DNA of 64,000 nt from Falsirhodobacter sp. alg1 (GCF_000739715.2 NZ_BBJC02000002.1:212731-276730); one strand, 5' to 3'. Positions 49,030 through 58,028 are shown, counted from the stretch's first letter. Notes: generated by a model not told the origin, from the sequence alone. Program-made: numbers and translations.

Positions 49030-49731
49030 ATGACGCTACCGGCCATGACATCCCTGACCCGACCTGACGCCGCTGCAGGAAGCACTGCGCAGCGTCTGTA
49101 TGACAGTTTGCGCCACCGTATCGTCATGCTGGACCTGCCGCCCGGCACTGTTCTGTCGCGGGTGGAATTGACGGTCGAATATGCCGTCAGCCAGACACCC
49201 CTGCGGGAAGCCTTGCAGCGATTGGCTCAGGATGGGCTGGTCGCCATTCGCCCGCAATCCAGAACGGTGGTGACGCCGATCGACACCAATCAACTGCGTG
49301 AAGCGCATTTCCTGCGCGTTGCACTGGAATGCGAAGTGGCACGTGGATTGGCCGAGGCCCCACCCGAAGGATTGATTCCACGCCTCCGCTCCATCCTGCG
49401 GATGCAGCAGGCCGTGGCAGAGGATCCGAACCAGTACCGGCTATTCCAGGAACTGGACGAGATGTTCCACCAGACCCTGTTTGACACGATGGGCCAGCCG
49501 GAACTGTACCGGCTGATCAGGGAACGATCGGGACACATGGAACGTGTGCGGCAATTGAATCTGCCGGAAAAGGGCAAGACCGAGCATATTCTACGACTTC
49601 ACAAGGAAATCGTGGATGCCATCGCATCATCGGATCCCGAGCTTGCCGTTGCCCAGACACGCGCGCATCTGGGCAACACCGTCAGGATGCTGGAGGGGCT
49701 CCGGGAAAGACACCCCCATTATTTTGCCTGA
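49030..49731 (+). CDS. GntR-family (FCD) transcriptional regulator
   Basis: DNA-binding regulator of 233 aa from the chosen start. Winged helix-turn-helix at about 20-85 (STAQRLYDSLRHRIVMLDLPPG, SQTPLREALQRLAQDGLV) followed by an FCD effector domain (LRVALECEVARGLAE; HKEIVDAIASSDPELA). It diverges from the dehydratase operon and is expected to repress it, with the sugar acid or a downstream product as inducer. ATG 48958 in the same frame would add 24 residues but lies one base after the palindrome; I preferred 49030. The regulator ends three bases before the convergent 2-hydroxyacid dehydrogenase. Confidence 0.88.
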   Translation: MTLPAMTSLTRPDAAAGSTAQRLYDSLRHRIVMLDLPPGTVLSRVELTVEYAVSQTPLREALQRLAQDGLVAIRPQSRTVVTPIDTNQLREAHFLRVALECEVARGLAEAPPEGLIPRLRSILRMQQAVAEDPNQYRLFQELDEMFHQTLFDTMGQPELYRLIRERSGHMERVRQLNLPEKGKTEHILRLHKEIVDAIASSDPELAVAQTRAHLGNTVRMLEGLRERHPHYFA

Positions 49732-49734
49732 AAA

Positions 49735-50682
49735 TCAGTCCGGGCTGTTTACCGGGGTCAGAAGAGGTTTGCCCGCAAAATAGGCTGCAAGGTTATCCAC
49801 GGCCAGTTGATGCATGGCGTTACGGGTTTCCACCGTACCACTTGCATGATGGGGATAGAGCGTGACGTTCGGCAGGGATGTCAGCTCCGCCGCAGGCGCA
49901 GGCTCGTCCATGAAGACATCCAGACCCGCAGATGCGATGCGCCCCTCTTTGAGCGCGGCAATCAATGCCGGTTCATCCACTACGCTGCCCCGCGCAATAT
50001 TGACGAAGCAGCCGTCGGGCCCCAGAGCCGCCAGCACCTCGGCAGATACCAGATGCCGCGTGCCTTCGCCCCCGGTGGTTGCCGCGATCAGGATATCGGC
50101 CCATTCAGCCAAAGCCACCGTGCTGCTGAAATATTGATAGGTGACATCCTTCGGATTGCGACCGGAATATCCCACCTCGAGATCGAAGGCCTCACAACGG
50201 CGGGCGATGGCGCCGCCAATATTTCCTAGGCCGACGATACCGACGCGCTTTCCTGCGGTGCAGGTGGTTAGCGGGAACATTCCCTTCCGCCCCCAGTCGC
50301 CGGAACGGACATAGGCATCCGCCTCGACCAGACGGCGGCGGGCGGCAAGCATCAGCAGGATCGCCGCATCGGCCACATCGGCATCAAGCGCCTTTGACGT
50401 ATTCGTCAGATGCACACCGGCACGCGTAAGCGCATCCACATCCATCGCCTCATACCCAGCCGATGAACATGACACGATGCCCAATTCCGGCAGTTGTGCC
50501 AGAAGGGCCTCATCGATCTTGCAATGGCCGTTTCCGTAGATCGCACGAATTGATGGCCCCACCTTCTGGATCAACGCGTCCTTGTCTTCGGCCTGATCCA
50601 CGCGGTGGATGGTATACTCACGCTGCAACTGCTCCATCTGGGGTGCAGGCGGGGCGTTGACGATCAAGATGTCGGGTTTCAT
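49735..50682 (-). CDS. D-2-hydroxyacid dehydrogenase (glyoxylate/hydroxypyruvate reductase-like)
   Basis: NAD(P)-dependent 2-hydroxyacid dehydrogenase of 315 aa. NAD motif VGIVGLGNIGGAIA, active-site Arg in NIARGSVVDEPAL, Glu in GLDVFMDEP and His in PHHASGTVETR. The residue set is that of the GHPR/hydroxyphenylpyruvate reductase branch. Near a sugar-acid operon it may handle glycolaldehyde-derived glyoxylate or hydroxypyruvate, but it is on a separate transcript (convergent with the regulator). Confidence 0.88.
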   Translation of the reverse strand: MKPDILIVNAPPAPQMEQLQREYTIHRVDQAEDKDALIQKVGPSIRAIYGNGHCKIDEALLAQLPELGIVSCSSAGYEAMDVDALTRAGVHLTNTSKALDADVADAAILLMLAARRRLVEADAYVRSGDWGRKGMFPLTTCTAGKRVGIVGLGNIGGAIARRCEAFDLEVGYSGRNPKDVTYQYFSSTVALAEWADILIAATTGGEGTRHLVSAEVLAALGPDGCFVNIARGSVVDEPALIAALKEGRIASAGLDVFMDEPAPAAELTSLPNVTLYPHHASGTVETRNAMHQLAVDNLAAYFAGKPLLTPVNSPD

Positions 50683-51235
50683 GCGGTATCCTTGTGTCGG
50701 GCCGACAGACTACGGCCCCCGATTTCAGGAACGGAGTAGATGTACCGGCCGCATAGCGCGACGGGACAGCCCCCGAAGGTTCAAAATGATAGGACGCTGC
50801 GACTGACAGCTGCAAGCGCGGGCTGCCATTTCAGGTGCAGGTTACCGAAAGAATCGAAGGCCCCGGAAAACACGACTCAGCCGCACGCGATTCGCGACAA
50901 AAGATGGATTTCGGAGAGCCAAGCAGGCCGCTTCGGGCCATCAAGCACAAATTTCCGCAGGTCATATCGAAAATATCAGACCGGATTTTTTCGAGAAAAA
51001 GGAAAATTCCAGTGTCACCACCCACCGGCGAACGAGCGATAATCGGTTATTAACCATCTGTAACTTATACAAAATACATGCGCTCCACCATAAGGCAGCA
51101 CTTATCCAAGAATAAAATTCTACAGATCCGCCCGTCAACGCAAAAACTTTTATATTGATAAACACGACAGACTTTGTCGTTATTAAGGTATTAAGACGTT
51201 ACATCTTACATCGCAGTAGCACAGGAGGTTTACCG
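50683..51235. other. Intergenic stretch with AT-rich right half
   Basis: No gene that I can support. The right part (about 51000-51235) is clearly AT-richer than neighbouring DNA. It holds a short dyad ATAA-TCGG-TTAT near 51040-51052, an AGAAT-AAA-ATTCT dyad, and ACGACA-N5-TGTCGT at 51164-51180. These may be promoter and operator elements for the small gene at 51236. Confidence 0.5.
51164..51180. promoter_or_regulatory. Inverted repeat ACGACA-N5-TGTCGT
   Basis: Perfect 6-bp half-sites with a 5-base spacer, 56 bases before the start of the small gene at 51236, inside AT-rich DNA. A possible regulator site; no consensus recognised. Confidence 0.35.
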
Positions 51236-51487
51236 ATGTTCGCTCAGGTTCTGAAACAAGTCGGCATGGCGTTTCGCGCATCCGCCCGCGCAACAGCACA
51301 AACGAACTCCAACACGTTCTTTGAGGTTCAGCTGATTGGCGCACCTGTGGCGCACCATGTTTATGGTGCCGTACCACTGACGATCACCACCACCCGCCCG
51401 CTGGAGGTTGCGGGAGAACTGATGCGAGACCGCGATCCGTCTGTGTGGGACGTGCTGATCCGCCCCGTACAGATGCGTGTCAATTAA
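51236..51487 (+). CDS. Small protein of unknown function
   Basis: 83-aa protein beginning MFAQVLKQVGMAFR, with AGGAGG nine bases before ATG 51236. The middle (FFEVQLIGAPVAHHVYGAVPLTITTTRPLEVAGEL) is beta-rich with no known domain. The frame upstream to 51155 has no ribosome site. Coding is supported by the strong site and by codon use. It overlaps the convergent DUF2948 stop by four bases. Confidence 0.6.
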   Translation: MFAQVLKQVGMAFRASARATAQTNSNTFFEVQLIGAPVAHHVYGAVPLTITTTRPLEVAGELMRDRDPSVWDVLIRPVQMRVN

Positions 51488-51957
51488 TCGTCGTGCCGCG
51501 GGATCTGGCGTGAGGGGGCCAGATAAGGGCGCGTTACATCCCGCAAGGTGGCGTCGATCGCCTCGACCCGCAACGAGATTATGCCATCCCCGGCAAAAAT
51601 GATTTCCAGGGTGCCGGCACCATCGGTTTCCGGCACCCAACGCAACGAGAGGATCGACAGGATGATATCCTTGTCATCCTTGTTGATCCCTTGGCTGCGA
51701 ACACCCAGCACCCCCCCGAACACCAGCAACGACCGTACACGTTCCGGCTTGCGCCCGCGTTCGGAAATCGCAGCATCCTCCCAGCGAAAGCGGTTGACCA
51801 GCAGCGCAAACTGCCGCTTTGCCACCCGGTATTTCATCTCCTCTATCGGCAGGATGGCGTCCTGCACCAAGGAGGAAATGACGCCAAGGTCATCGGCGTC
51901 CTCTGCCCCCAGATAGATCGGGCGGTCTTCACCATCTTCAAATCGTGCATCCGCCAT
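51484..51957 (-). CDS. DUF2948-family protein
   Basis: 157-aa cytoplasmic protein matching DUF2948: LGAEDADDLGVISSLVQDAILP, MKYRVAKRQFALLVNRFRWED, VRSLLVFGGVLGVRSQGI and LSLRWVP. This alphaproteobacterial family is usually found near murA, as here, but its biochemical role is unknown. A 62-base gap separates it from the murA stop, so cotranscription is plausible. Confidence 0.88.
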   Translation of the reverse strand: MADARFEDGEDRPIYLGAEDADDLGVISSLVQDAILPIEEMKYRVAKRQFALLVNRFRWEDAAISERGRKPERVRSLLVFGGVLGVRSQGINKDDKDIILSILSLRWVPETDGAGTLEIIFAGDGIISLRVEAIDATLRDVTRPYLAPSRQIPRHDD

Positions 51958-52019
51958 GATCTATCCTTCTCTGCAAACTCTTGGTCTCAAGGTAAGGGGC
52001 GCGGGTTCAGGTGCAACCC

Positions 52020-53285
52020 TTACGCCTTGATACGTTCAATATGCGCGCCGCATGCCGACAGTTTTTCTTCTACCCGCTCGTATCCCCGATCAAGGTGATA
52101 GACGCGGTTGACGACCGTCTCGCCCTCGGCAGCCAGCGCGGCCAGAATCAAGGAAACCGAGGCCCGCAGGTCGGTTGCCATAACCGGAGCGCCGCGCAGC
52201 TTTTCCACACCGTGCACCGTCGCATGTCCGCCATGGACCTCGATCTTCGCACCCATACGGATCAATTCAGGGGCGTGCATGAACCGGTTCTCGAATATAC
52301 GCTCCTCCAAAACGCTTGTACCTTCGGCGGTACACAGCAGAGCCATCATCTGCGCCTGAAGGTCCGTTGGAAAACCGGGGAAAGGCTCTGTCACGACATC
52401 GACAGCGCGAACGCGGCCATTTTTCCGGCTGACTTTAAGCCCGTTTTCCGTTTCGACCACCGAAACACCCGCGGCATCAAGGCGTTCACAGAATGCCTCG
52501 ACCAACGAGATGCGTCCGCCCAGCAATTCCACTTCCCCACCGCAGATCGCGGGGGCCAGCATGTAGGTGCCCAACTCGATCCGGTCAGTGACGACAGGGT
52601 GCGTGGCGCCGTTCAGGCGATCAACACCCTGAATCGTAATCGTGGAGGTTCCCTCCCCCTCGATCTGCGCGCCCATGCGACGCAGACATTGGGCCAGATC
52701 GACGATTTCCGGCTCACGCGCCGCATTTTTCAGGACAGTCGTACCTTTGGCCAAGGTCGCAGCCATCAGGGCGTTTTCCGTCGCCCCAACCGACACGATC
52801 GGGAATTCGAACACGGCCCCTTTCAGCCCCCCAACCGCTTTGGCATGCACATAGCCGTCACGCAGCTCCAGATCGGCGCCCAGGGCCTCCAACGCGCGCA
52901 GATGCAGATCGACAGGACGAGCGCCGATGGCACAGCCGCCAGGAAGTGACACGATCGCATGGCCATCCCGTGCCAGCATCGGGCCCAGCACCAGAATGGA
53001 GGCCCGCATCTTCCGCACGATATCATAATCGGCGGTGTGATTCGAAATATCATGCGAGGAAAGCGCCAACACCTGTCCCTGCTGAAGAGGAACAACCTCT
53101 GCCCCGAGCGACCCCAGCAATTGCGTCATCGTGCGGATATCGGACAGGCGCGGCGCATTTGTCAGCGTCAGCGGCTCATCGGTCAGAAGTGTTGCCGGCA
53201 TAAGCGTCAGGCAGGCATTCTTTGCGCCCGCAATCGGAATTTGGCCATTCAGCGGGCCATTGCCGCGTACGAGTATCGAATCCAT
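52020..53285 (-). CDS. murA: UDP-N-acetylglucosamine 1-carboxyvinyltransferase MurA
   Basis: First committed enzyme of peptidoglycan synthesis: transfers enolpyruvate from PEP to UDP-GlcNAc. 421 aa. Fosfomycin-binding cysteine in [16 protein letters not shown]-terminal [15 protein letters not shown], and late [17 protein letters not shown]. It begins five bases after the stop of a small basic gene and precedes DUF2948. Confidence 0.97.
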   Translation of the reverse strand: MDSILVRGNGPLNGQIPIAGAKNACLTLMPATLLTDEPLTLTNAPRLSDIRTMTQLLGSLGAEVVPLQQGQVLALSSHDISNHTADYDIVRKMRASILVLGPMLARDGHAIVSLPGGCAIGARPVDLHLRALEALGADLELRDGYVHAKAVGGLKGAVFEFPIVSVGATENALMAATLAKGTTVLKNAAREPEIVDLAQCLRRMGAQIEGEGTSTITIQGVDRLNGATHPVVTDRIELGTYMLAPAICGGEVELLGGRISLVEAFCERLDAAGVSVVETENGLKVSRKNGRVRAVDVVTEPFPGFPTDLQAQMMALLCTAEGTSVLEERIFENRFMHAPELIRMGAKIEVHGGHATVHGVEKLRGAPVMATDLRASVSLILAALAAEGETVVNRVYHLDRGYERVEEKLSACGAHIERIKA

Positions 53286-53290
53286 CTGCC

Positions 53291-53449
53291 TTAACCTTCA
53301 TTCTTTTCATTGTCGGACCGTGCGCGGGCCTGGGCCTTGCGTCGTGCCATATTCGCCTTCAACGCAGCCTTCAGCCGGTCCTCCTTCAGTTCGGAGGCCG
53401 TTTTCTGGCGTGGCATTGCATTTTTTTTCTGCTCGGATTTCCTGTCCAT
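53291..53449 (-). CDS. Small basic protein upstream of murA
   Basis: 52-aa, highly basic and charged (many K, R, A and Q), ending in [12 protein letters not shown]. It lies five bases before the murA start on the same strand, so it is probably cotranscribed. ATG 53449; an internal ATG twelve codons on is a possible alternative. No domain recognised. Coding support is moderate: continuous frame, operon-like spacing and amphipathic helix composition. Confidence 0.6.
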   Translation of the reverse strand: MDRKSEQKKNAMPRQKTASELKEDRLKAALKANMARRKAQARARSDNEKNEG

Positions 53450-53555
53450 GAACGCTTGTGTAACTGGTTGTGAAAAAAGCGTCCAGTTGGGGCTTGCAAG
53501 GTGCAGCGAATATGTCTAATCAGCCGCCACAACGAAGGTTCATCCGACGTTAGAT

Positions 53556-53630
53556 GCTGTGGTAGCTCAGTGGTAGAGCACACCCTTGGTAAGGGTGAGG
53601 TCGAGAGTTCAATCCTCTCTCACAGCACCA
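53556..53630 (+). tRNA. tRNA-Thr (anticodon GGU)
   Basis: 75-nt cloverleaf: acceptor GCTGTGG pairs with TCACAGC (last pair G-T), D-arm contains AGCTCAGTGGTAGAGC, anticodon loop TTGGTAA reads GGT, T-arm is GAGAG-TTCAATC-CTCTC, discriminator A, and encoded CCA at 53628-53630. Confidence 0.97.
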
Positions 53631-53828
53631 TTATCCATACGAATGGTTTTGATATTGGTGCAGCATTTATTGCCATGCATATGTCTGGAATGCCTCGCTA
53701 CAGCCCGGTATTCATGCCGCAATTTCAAAGTTGCCACGGATCCCATGATGCCTGATTCCACTGGGGCGATCGGCATCCCGATCACCTATGTGACCGGCAA
53801 CATGCGATAACCTTCAGCCATCCCGCCC

Positions 53829-53860
53829 AAAAAAAATCGGGCGGAAAAGCTCCCGCCCGA
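53829..53860 (-). terminator. Intrinsic terminator of the alginate lyase gene
   Basis: Stem TCGGGCGG (53837-53844) / CCGCCCGA (53853-53860) with eight A residues on the plus strand before it; read leftward this is a GC hairpin then U8. It lies 22 bases past the alginate lyase stop. The 53631-53828 stretch to its left holds no gene. Confidence 0.88.
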
Positions 53861-53882
53861 CACAACTTCCGGAATATGACCG

Positions 53883-55337
53883 TTATTCGCCGTGCGTCAC
53901 ATCCAGCGCGTAGAAGGTCACCTGATCGAAATCGTCCGGCCATGTGATGGAATTGTTCTGCGAATAGGCTCCGGCCTTGAAGTACATGAAGTCCTTGTCG
54001 GTCGAATACCCGCTTTCGAACATGTCGTAGGGTTCGGCTTTCACCACCGTTCCGTCATCGCGCGTGATGGAAACATTCAGAATCGGATGCAGCTCTCCAT
54101 CCTTTTCTTCGGATGTCACCTTGATCTCGTAAGAGAACACTTCGTCCAGCGCGATGCCATCCGCAGGGTTGTCAATATCGCTTCCACGATCCCCGATGAC
54201 GTTGACCAGATCATCGTCGCCCCCTACCGGCTCATGCGCGAAATAGATGGAGCCGTATTTATTGGTCGGAAGCTTGCGATAATAAAGCCGGATAGGCTCG
54301 TCATCCATCGCGTGGATCTGGCCGATGATGACACGCCCGATCTTGCCGGATTCTCCGGTACGGGTCACATGGTTCACCGCCAACGTGGCCGTCATGGTCC
54401 CGTCCACCCCGCCGGCAAGGGCCTGCGCCTCTTCGGGCGCCGTCGAGAACACCCAGTTGTTCTTGTTGGGCGTTCCGTCATCCACGCGCGTGGCAATGCT
54501 CTTGTCACCGCCGCGGATCATCTCGCGCAGTTCGCTGCGCGTATAATGCGATCCCGAGGTGGTCTTTCCATCCGGAGCGGTGCGGAAAACCATGCCACCC
54601 GTTGCCGGATCGGTATAGAAGAACCGGGGATCAGACCAACCCTGCAGCTCTTCTTCCTCAATCTCGTCCACTTTGCCGTCATTGTCCCGATCCGCCGGCA
54701 ATGTCAGCTTCCAGTGGGTCAGATCGAAGTTCTCGCTTGGCGGAACGTCGGTACGCAGGCCATAGGCGCTGACGTCTGCTTCCTTGACCTCTCCGGAACC
54801 GTCGCCTGTGGCCGCAATCTCACCTGAGCCACAGCCGAACACCTGTGCCTCGTAAAGGCTGTTCCAGCCGCTCGCGCTATTGCCCATACCGGTCACCCGA
54901 ACATAGCGGGCCTCGGTCGCGTCAAAGCTGTATTTCTCCACAGCCTCGGATTTTCCGGCACTTTCCGTGCGGTCCATCAAAGGCATCCAGTTTTCGCCGT
55001 CATTCGAAGCTTCCAGCGTAAAGCTGGATGTGCGCTCATTGCCCTTGTACCAGGCCAGACCAACCTCGCTTACGGTCTGGGGCTCTCCCAGATCCAGAAC
55101 AAGCTGCTTCCCCTCCCCAAGGGATGACCAGCGCGAACTTGGGCCGAATTCGCCGTCGATCGCGAATTCAGGTGCGTAGATGTCATCGAAAGTGCCGTCA
55201 TCGCTGGCCGATACAATGGCCAGCTGGGACACCCCGGTGCATGCGCCGGTTCCGGCTGCCAATGCATAGGTTGATGGTAATGCGACAAAAATAGTCGCCG
55301 TACCTGCCAAACAGAACGTGCGTAGCTTCAGACTCAT
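53883..55337 (-). CDS. Secreted alginate lyase: F5/8-type C domain plus polysaccharide lyase family 7
   Basis: Exported 484-aa lyase that cleaves alginate by beta-elimination. Signal peptide to about residue 28 (AGTATIFVALPSTYALA), then a discoidin/CBM32-like domain at ~40-165 (LVLDLGEPQTVSEVGLAWYKG, FTLEASNDGENWMPL), then a PL7 catalytic domain (~220-484) with all three family motifs: RSELREM, GQIHA and YFKAGAYSQ. The isoleucine in QIH is associated with guluronate-containing substrates. Start at 55337 after GGGGGGAG. No uptake or oligoalginate lyase genes lie near; a terminator follows. Points to a seaweed-linked habitat. Confidence 0.93.
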   Translation of the reverse strand: MSLKLRTFCLAGTATIFVALPSTYALAAGTGACTGVSQLAIVSASDDGTFDDIYAPEFAIDGEFGPSSRWSSLGEGKQLVLDLGEPQTVSEVGLAWYKGNERTSSFTLEASNDGENWMPLMDRTESAGKSEAVEKYSFDATEARYVRVTGMGNSASGWNSLYEAQVFGCGSGEIAATGDGSGEVKEADVSAYGLRTDVPPSENFDLTHWKLTLPADRDNDGKVDEIEEEELQGWSDPRFFYTDPATGGMVFRTAPDGKTTSGSHYTRSELREMIRGGDKSIATRVDDGTPNKNNWVFSTAPEEAQALAGGVDGTMTATLAVNHVTRTGESGKIGRVIIGQIHAMDDEPIRLYYRKLPTNKYGSIYFAHEPVGGDDDLVNVIGDRGSDIDNPADGIALDEVFSYEIKVTSEEKDGELHPILNVSITRDDGTVVKAEPYDMFESGYSTDKDFMYFKAGAYSQNNSITWPDDFDQVTFYALDVTHGE

Positions 55338-55467
55338 AGGCTCCCCCCTAATAATCCGGAAATATGGGCGCGCGGACTTGATCCGCCCGCCTTCCGGTCT
55401 GAAACAGTTATAGCGGGGCGAAGTCTTGCCGAAGTATTTGGACAAGGCAACTGTGCCCTAACGGCAC

Positions 55468-55496
55468 ATTATACTCAAAACTGTCCATTGGCCGAA
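55468..55496 (-). promoter_or_regulatory. Candidate promoter of the alginate lyase gene
   Basis: A perfect -10 hexamer TATAAT on the minus strand (55468-55473) with a weak -35-like TTCGGC 17 bases upstream. Transcription would start about 120 bases before the gene, leaving a leader with a TGTGCC/GGCACA hairpin at 55452-55468. The remaining gap to 55587 also holds back-to-back small hairpins (55490-55512). Confidence 0.35.
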
Positions 55497-55587
55497 TCCG
55501 GCCTCAGAGGCCTTGGAAGGCGGCGGTTTACGGCCTGCAGTCAATCTATGGAGGCAGCGCTCGGCCGCCCCCATAAATCTGCGAAGT

Positions 55588-56403
55588 TCACTCCGAATGG
55601 GCGGCCGTATATTCTTCCATCTTCTTCTGGAAATAAGCGGCATTCGCGCCGTAACTGCCCAACCCCATTGCTGCCTTCCGCATGACATCGACCTCATCGA
55701 ATGCCGCTTCTGCGGGGCGCAGATATTTCACATCGTCACGCCAGAAATATTTGAAGCCGTCAAAATGCCCGTTGTCGGGGTACCAATACATCACGCCAAA
55801 GCCCGCCGGATCCTCGATCGGGGTATTATGAATGGTATTTCCGGGAATATAGAAATATTGGCCGGTTTCCATCCATTGATACTCTCCCTGTGCCAAGGTG
55901 CGCGCGCGCCCGGACACTGCGTAATAGCATTCTGGCTGGCCATGAAAATGCGGGGCATGATCCGACGGTTTGCCATTGGTGATCCCGATCGTGACGGGCC
56001 AATCGCTCAACTCCTTCCACAGATAGCCTACCGGGGCATTATCAAGGCTGCATTGCGCCGCCTCTGTGATGTTTCCGTCAGCGTCAAAGGTCAGGCAGCC
56101 CCGTCGATCCTCACCAATGCTATCATCCGCGGCAATGGAATTGAAATCGACATCCCCCGCCTCCCACGCAGAGATATAGGCAGCCACGGTATCATTCTGA
56201 CATTGCTCCGGCATCGTATCCGATGGCGCGAACGGGCTGGTCACGAACGGAATCTGCGTGGCCTGCTGATACGGCTGCTGGGCCGTGATGAAATGGCCAT
56301 GCTCATGGATATGGATTTCGGCCTGCGTATCCTGGGCCACGGCGGCACAGGCCAGAGTGGCACCAGTACAAAGGGTAGCTGTAAAAACCAAGCGTCTTTT
56401 CAT
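55588..56403 (-). CDS. Secreted cupin-domain protein
   Basis: 271-aa protein with a signal peptide (VFTATLCTGATLACAAVAQ) and a C-terminal cupin. Cupin motif 1: DHAPHFHGQPECYYAVSG, with HxH and Glu metal ligands; motif 2: GQYFYIPGNTIHNTP with the last His. Between signal and cupin are ~120 residues without a recognised domain. DMSP-lyase-like and KdgF-like (unsaturated uronate) cupins are possible relations, but length and export differ from both. Lies 250 bases upstream of the alginate lyase on the same strand. Confidence 0.75.
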   Translation of the reverse strand: MKRRLVFTATLCTGATLACAAVAQDTQAEIHIHEHGHFITAQQPYQQATQIPFVTSPFAPSDTMPEQCQNDTVAAYISAWEAGDVDFNSIAADDSIGEDRRGCLTFDADGNITEAAQCSLDNAPVGYLWKELSDWPVTIGITNGKPSDHAPHFHGQPECYYAVSGRARTLAQGEYQWMETGQYFYIPGNTIHNTPIEDPAGFGVMYWYPDNGHFDGFKYFWRDDVKYLRPAEAAFDEVDVMRKAAMGLGSYGANAAYFQKKMEEYTAAHSE

Positions 56404-56861
56404 TCGCGATTGTCCCTGCTGAGGTGAACTGGCGCCGCATATTCCCTTGCCGCTACCATTACCCCAAGGGAAACAAATTATTTCCTGAGGAAATACATAA
56501 ATCAGGTATAGGATTGTGCCGTTACCACGGATGATTGTTTTTACGGCGCAGCAATAGATCTCCCTCCCTCCATACGGCTAGTATTTAGTCGTCTGAAATC
56601 TGCCGCAACATTGCAGCTATTGCTCGCCCCGAAACAGGCTGCCCTTCATCGCCGGAACACGAAGGCCGCCGCACTGCATTTCAAGCCCGTTCGCCGCTGC
56701 AGAATAACCCGGCTTCCAAATGAAAAGTCCGGAATCCTTGTTTTGATCCTGCCAAGGCATACATATCAAAATGTAAATTCAACATGAGGCGCATATATGA
56801 CGAACTCCATCATGCGCTTCGGCCCTGCCCTATGCAGCATCTTCCCGAACGTCACGCCGTA
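56404..56861. other. Intergenic stretch without a supported gene
   Basis: Divergent control region between the cupin gene (leftward) and the lipoprotein gene (rightward). It contains the inverted repeat at 56479-56495 and a CCCTTG...CAAGGG pair near 56445-56470. Short frames are present but have no ribosome site or coding pattern. Confidence 0.5.
56479..56495. promoter_or_regulatory. Inverted repeat TATTTCC-TGA-GGAAATA
   Basis: Perfect 7-bp half-sites with a 3-base centre, about 76 bases upstream of the cupin gene start. Symmetry and location suggest a regulator operator; I cannot assign it to a known factor. Confidence 0.4.
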
Positions 56862-57179
56862 ATGCGCAAACCGCTGATCATTCTTGCCATCGGTCTGCCG
56901 CTTGCGTCCTGCGCGCCTAGTAGCATACTTTCAAAAACGAAGTCTGTGAGTATCGACGGGCAGGAACACACTGTCCGCTCAACGGCAGAGGGCTATGAGG
57001 CCACTGTAAAATCCGGCCTTTTCGCGCCGGATCTGACAGAATCCGAAATATATGTGGGAAATCTACGGGCCATCCGGGATGCTACCGGCTGCCCCGTAGC
57101 AACCGGCAGCGTTGTGAATGATGCAGGCAAAACCCGGGCCACCTTGGCCTGCCCCCAAGGCATGACCCCCCGAATTTAG
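56862..57179 (+). CDS. Small predicted lipoprotein
   Basis: 105-aa protein beginning MRKPLIILAIGLPLASC: a lipoprotein signal with lipobox LASC. The mature part (SVSIDGQEHTVRSTAEGYEATV, then IYVGNLRAIRDATGCPVATG) is compact with two cysteines (one pair possible) and no recognised domain. Start at 56862; an upstream frame to 56784 is unlike a signal peptide. Downstream lies a small charged gene on the same strand. Confidence 0.65.
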   Translation: MRKPLIILAIGLPLASCAPSSILSKTKSVSIDGQEHTVRSTAEGYEATVKSGLFAPDLTESEIYVGNLRAIRDATGCPVATGSVVNDAGKTRATLACPQGMTPRI

Positions 57180-57244
57180 CGTAACCCGCAACCGAAACTT
57201 GGTCTTTGCCCCGGGTCTGACCGTCCCGAACACAGGAGACAGTT

Positions 57245-57418
57245 GTGGACCAGAAACCAAAAACCACTTGGGAAACGACCTACGCAGCCGCGACGGCCAT
57301 CATGGATGCCGAAACGCAGCTTCGTAACGAGAAGACCGAAAAGTTGCGCTCTCAACGCATCGCCGCCGAAGCGACCGGCGCGCATAGAAGCAAGAAACCC
57401 AAAGGCCGACCCAGCTGA
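57245..57418 (+). CDS. Small charged protein (GTG start)
   Basis: 57-aa protein: DQKPKTTWETTYAAATAIMD then a basic, K/R-rich C-terminus ending KPKGRPS. Starts at GTG 57245 with AGGAGA five bases upstream. The competing frame starting two bases earlier reads as low-complexity and has no independent support. No domain recognised. Convergent with the second thermonuclease gene. Confidence 0.55.
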   Translation: MDQKPKTTWETTYAAATAIMDAETQLRNEKTEKLRSQRIAAEATGAHRSKKPKGRPS

Positions 57419-57452
57419 CACCCTATGTCAAAGCCGATGTCGCAAGGCGTGT

Positions 57453-58028
57453 TCAATGTGCCTTGCGCCAATCCCACGGCATGTCGAATGAACTGGCCCA
57501 TATCCCTGCGCGGTCATTCCTTGCCGCATCTTCATTCGCGCCGTAGATCTCTCCGCCGTATTGACGATAGGCCACGGCCCAGCCATTCCGGACCATCCAC
57601 GTATTGATGCTGACATCTCCGGCCTTGCACGTTGCAATCGACCGGCCGTACCTATCAGTATCGGTCTTCTCGCAAGTTACCTGCTGTGTGCCAATCATCT
57701 GAACCAGGGCACGCGTAGCCTCGGCGCCGCATTGCCACTCTCTGGCACCTGTCTTGCAGGTCTGCGCGCTTTCGGGGGCATCGATTCCATACAGGCGGAT
57801 GCGCTCCCCGTTCAGATCCAGCGTATCGCCGTCAATGATGCGCGCACCACCGGCAATCATCTCTCCCGGCTCTGGCTGCTCGGTCAGGAGCCTTTCGGCC
57901 ATATCGAAAAAGTTCTTCCGCATCTGCGGATCATCGCCACCGAATATCCAGCCGGCAAGAAGCAGGGCGGCGGCAATTGCCCAGATCTTCGGGCCGGGGA
58001 TGCGGGTGGTTTTCTTGCGTTTAGCCAT
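57453..58028 (-). CDS. Membrane-anchored thermonuclease (SNase-like), copy 2
   Basis: 191-aa paralogue of the protein at 24619-25194, the same length and domain order: basic N-terminus (MAKRKKTTRIPG), anchor (AIAAALLLAGWIFGG), then SNase motifs IDGDTLDLNGERIRLYGIDAPES, DRYGRSIATC and WMVRNGWAVAYRQYGG. Catalytic Arg/Glu/Arg and four cysteines are kept. Sequence identity over the nuclease domain looks high (well above half) but flanks differ, so duplication is not recent. Start at 58028; the frame extends to 58205 without support. Confidence 0.86.
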   Translation of the reverse strand: MAKRKKTTRIPGPKIWAIAAALLLAGWIFGGDDPQMRKNFFDMAERLLTEQPEPGEMIAGGARIIDGDTLDLNGERIRLYGIDAPESAQTCKTGAREWQCGAEATRALVQMIGTQQVTCEKTDTDRYGRSIATCKAGDVSINTWMVRNGWAVAYRQYGGEIYGANEDAARNDRAGIWASSFDMPWDWRKAH

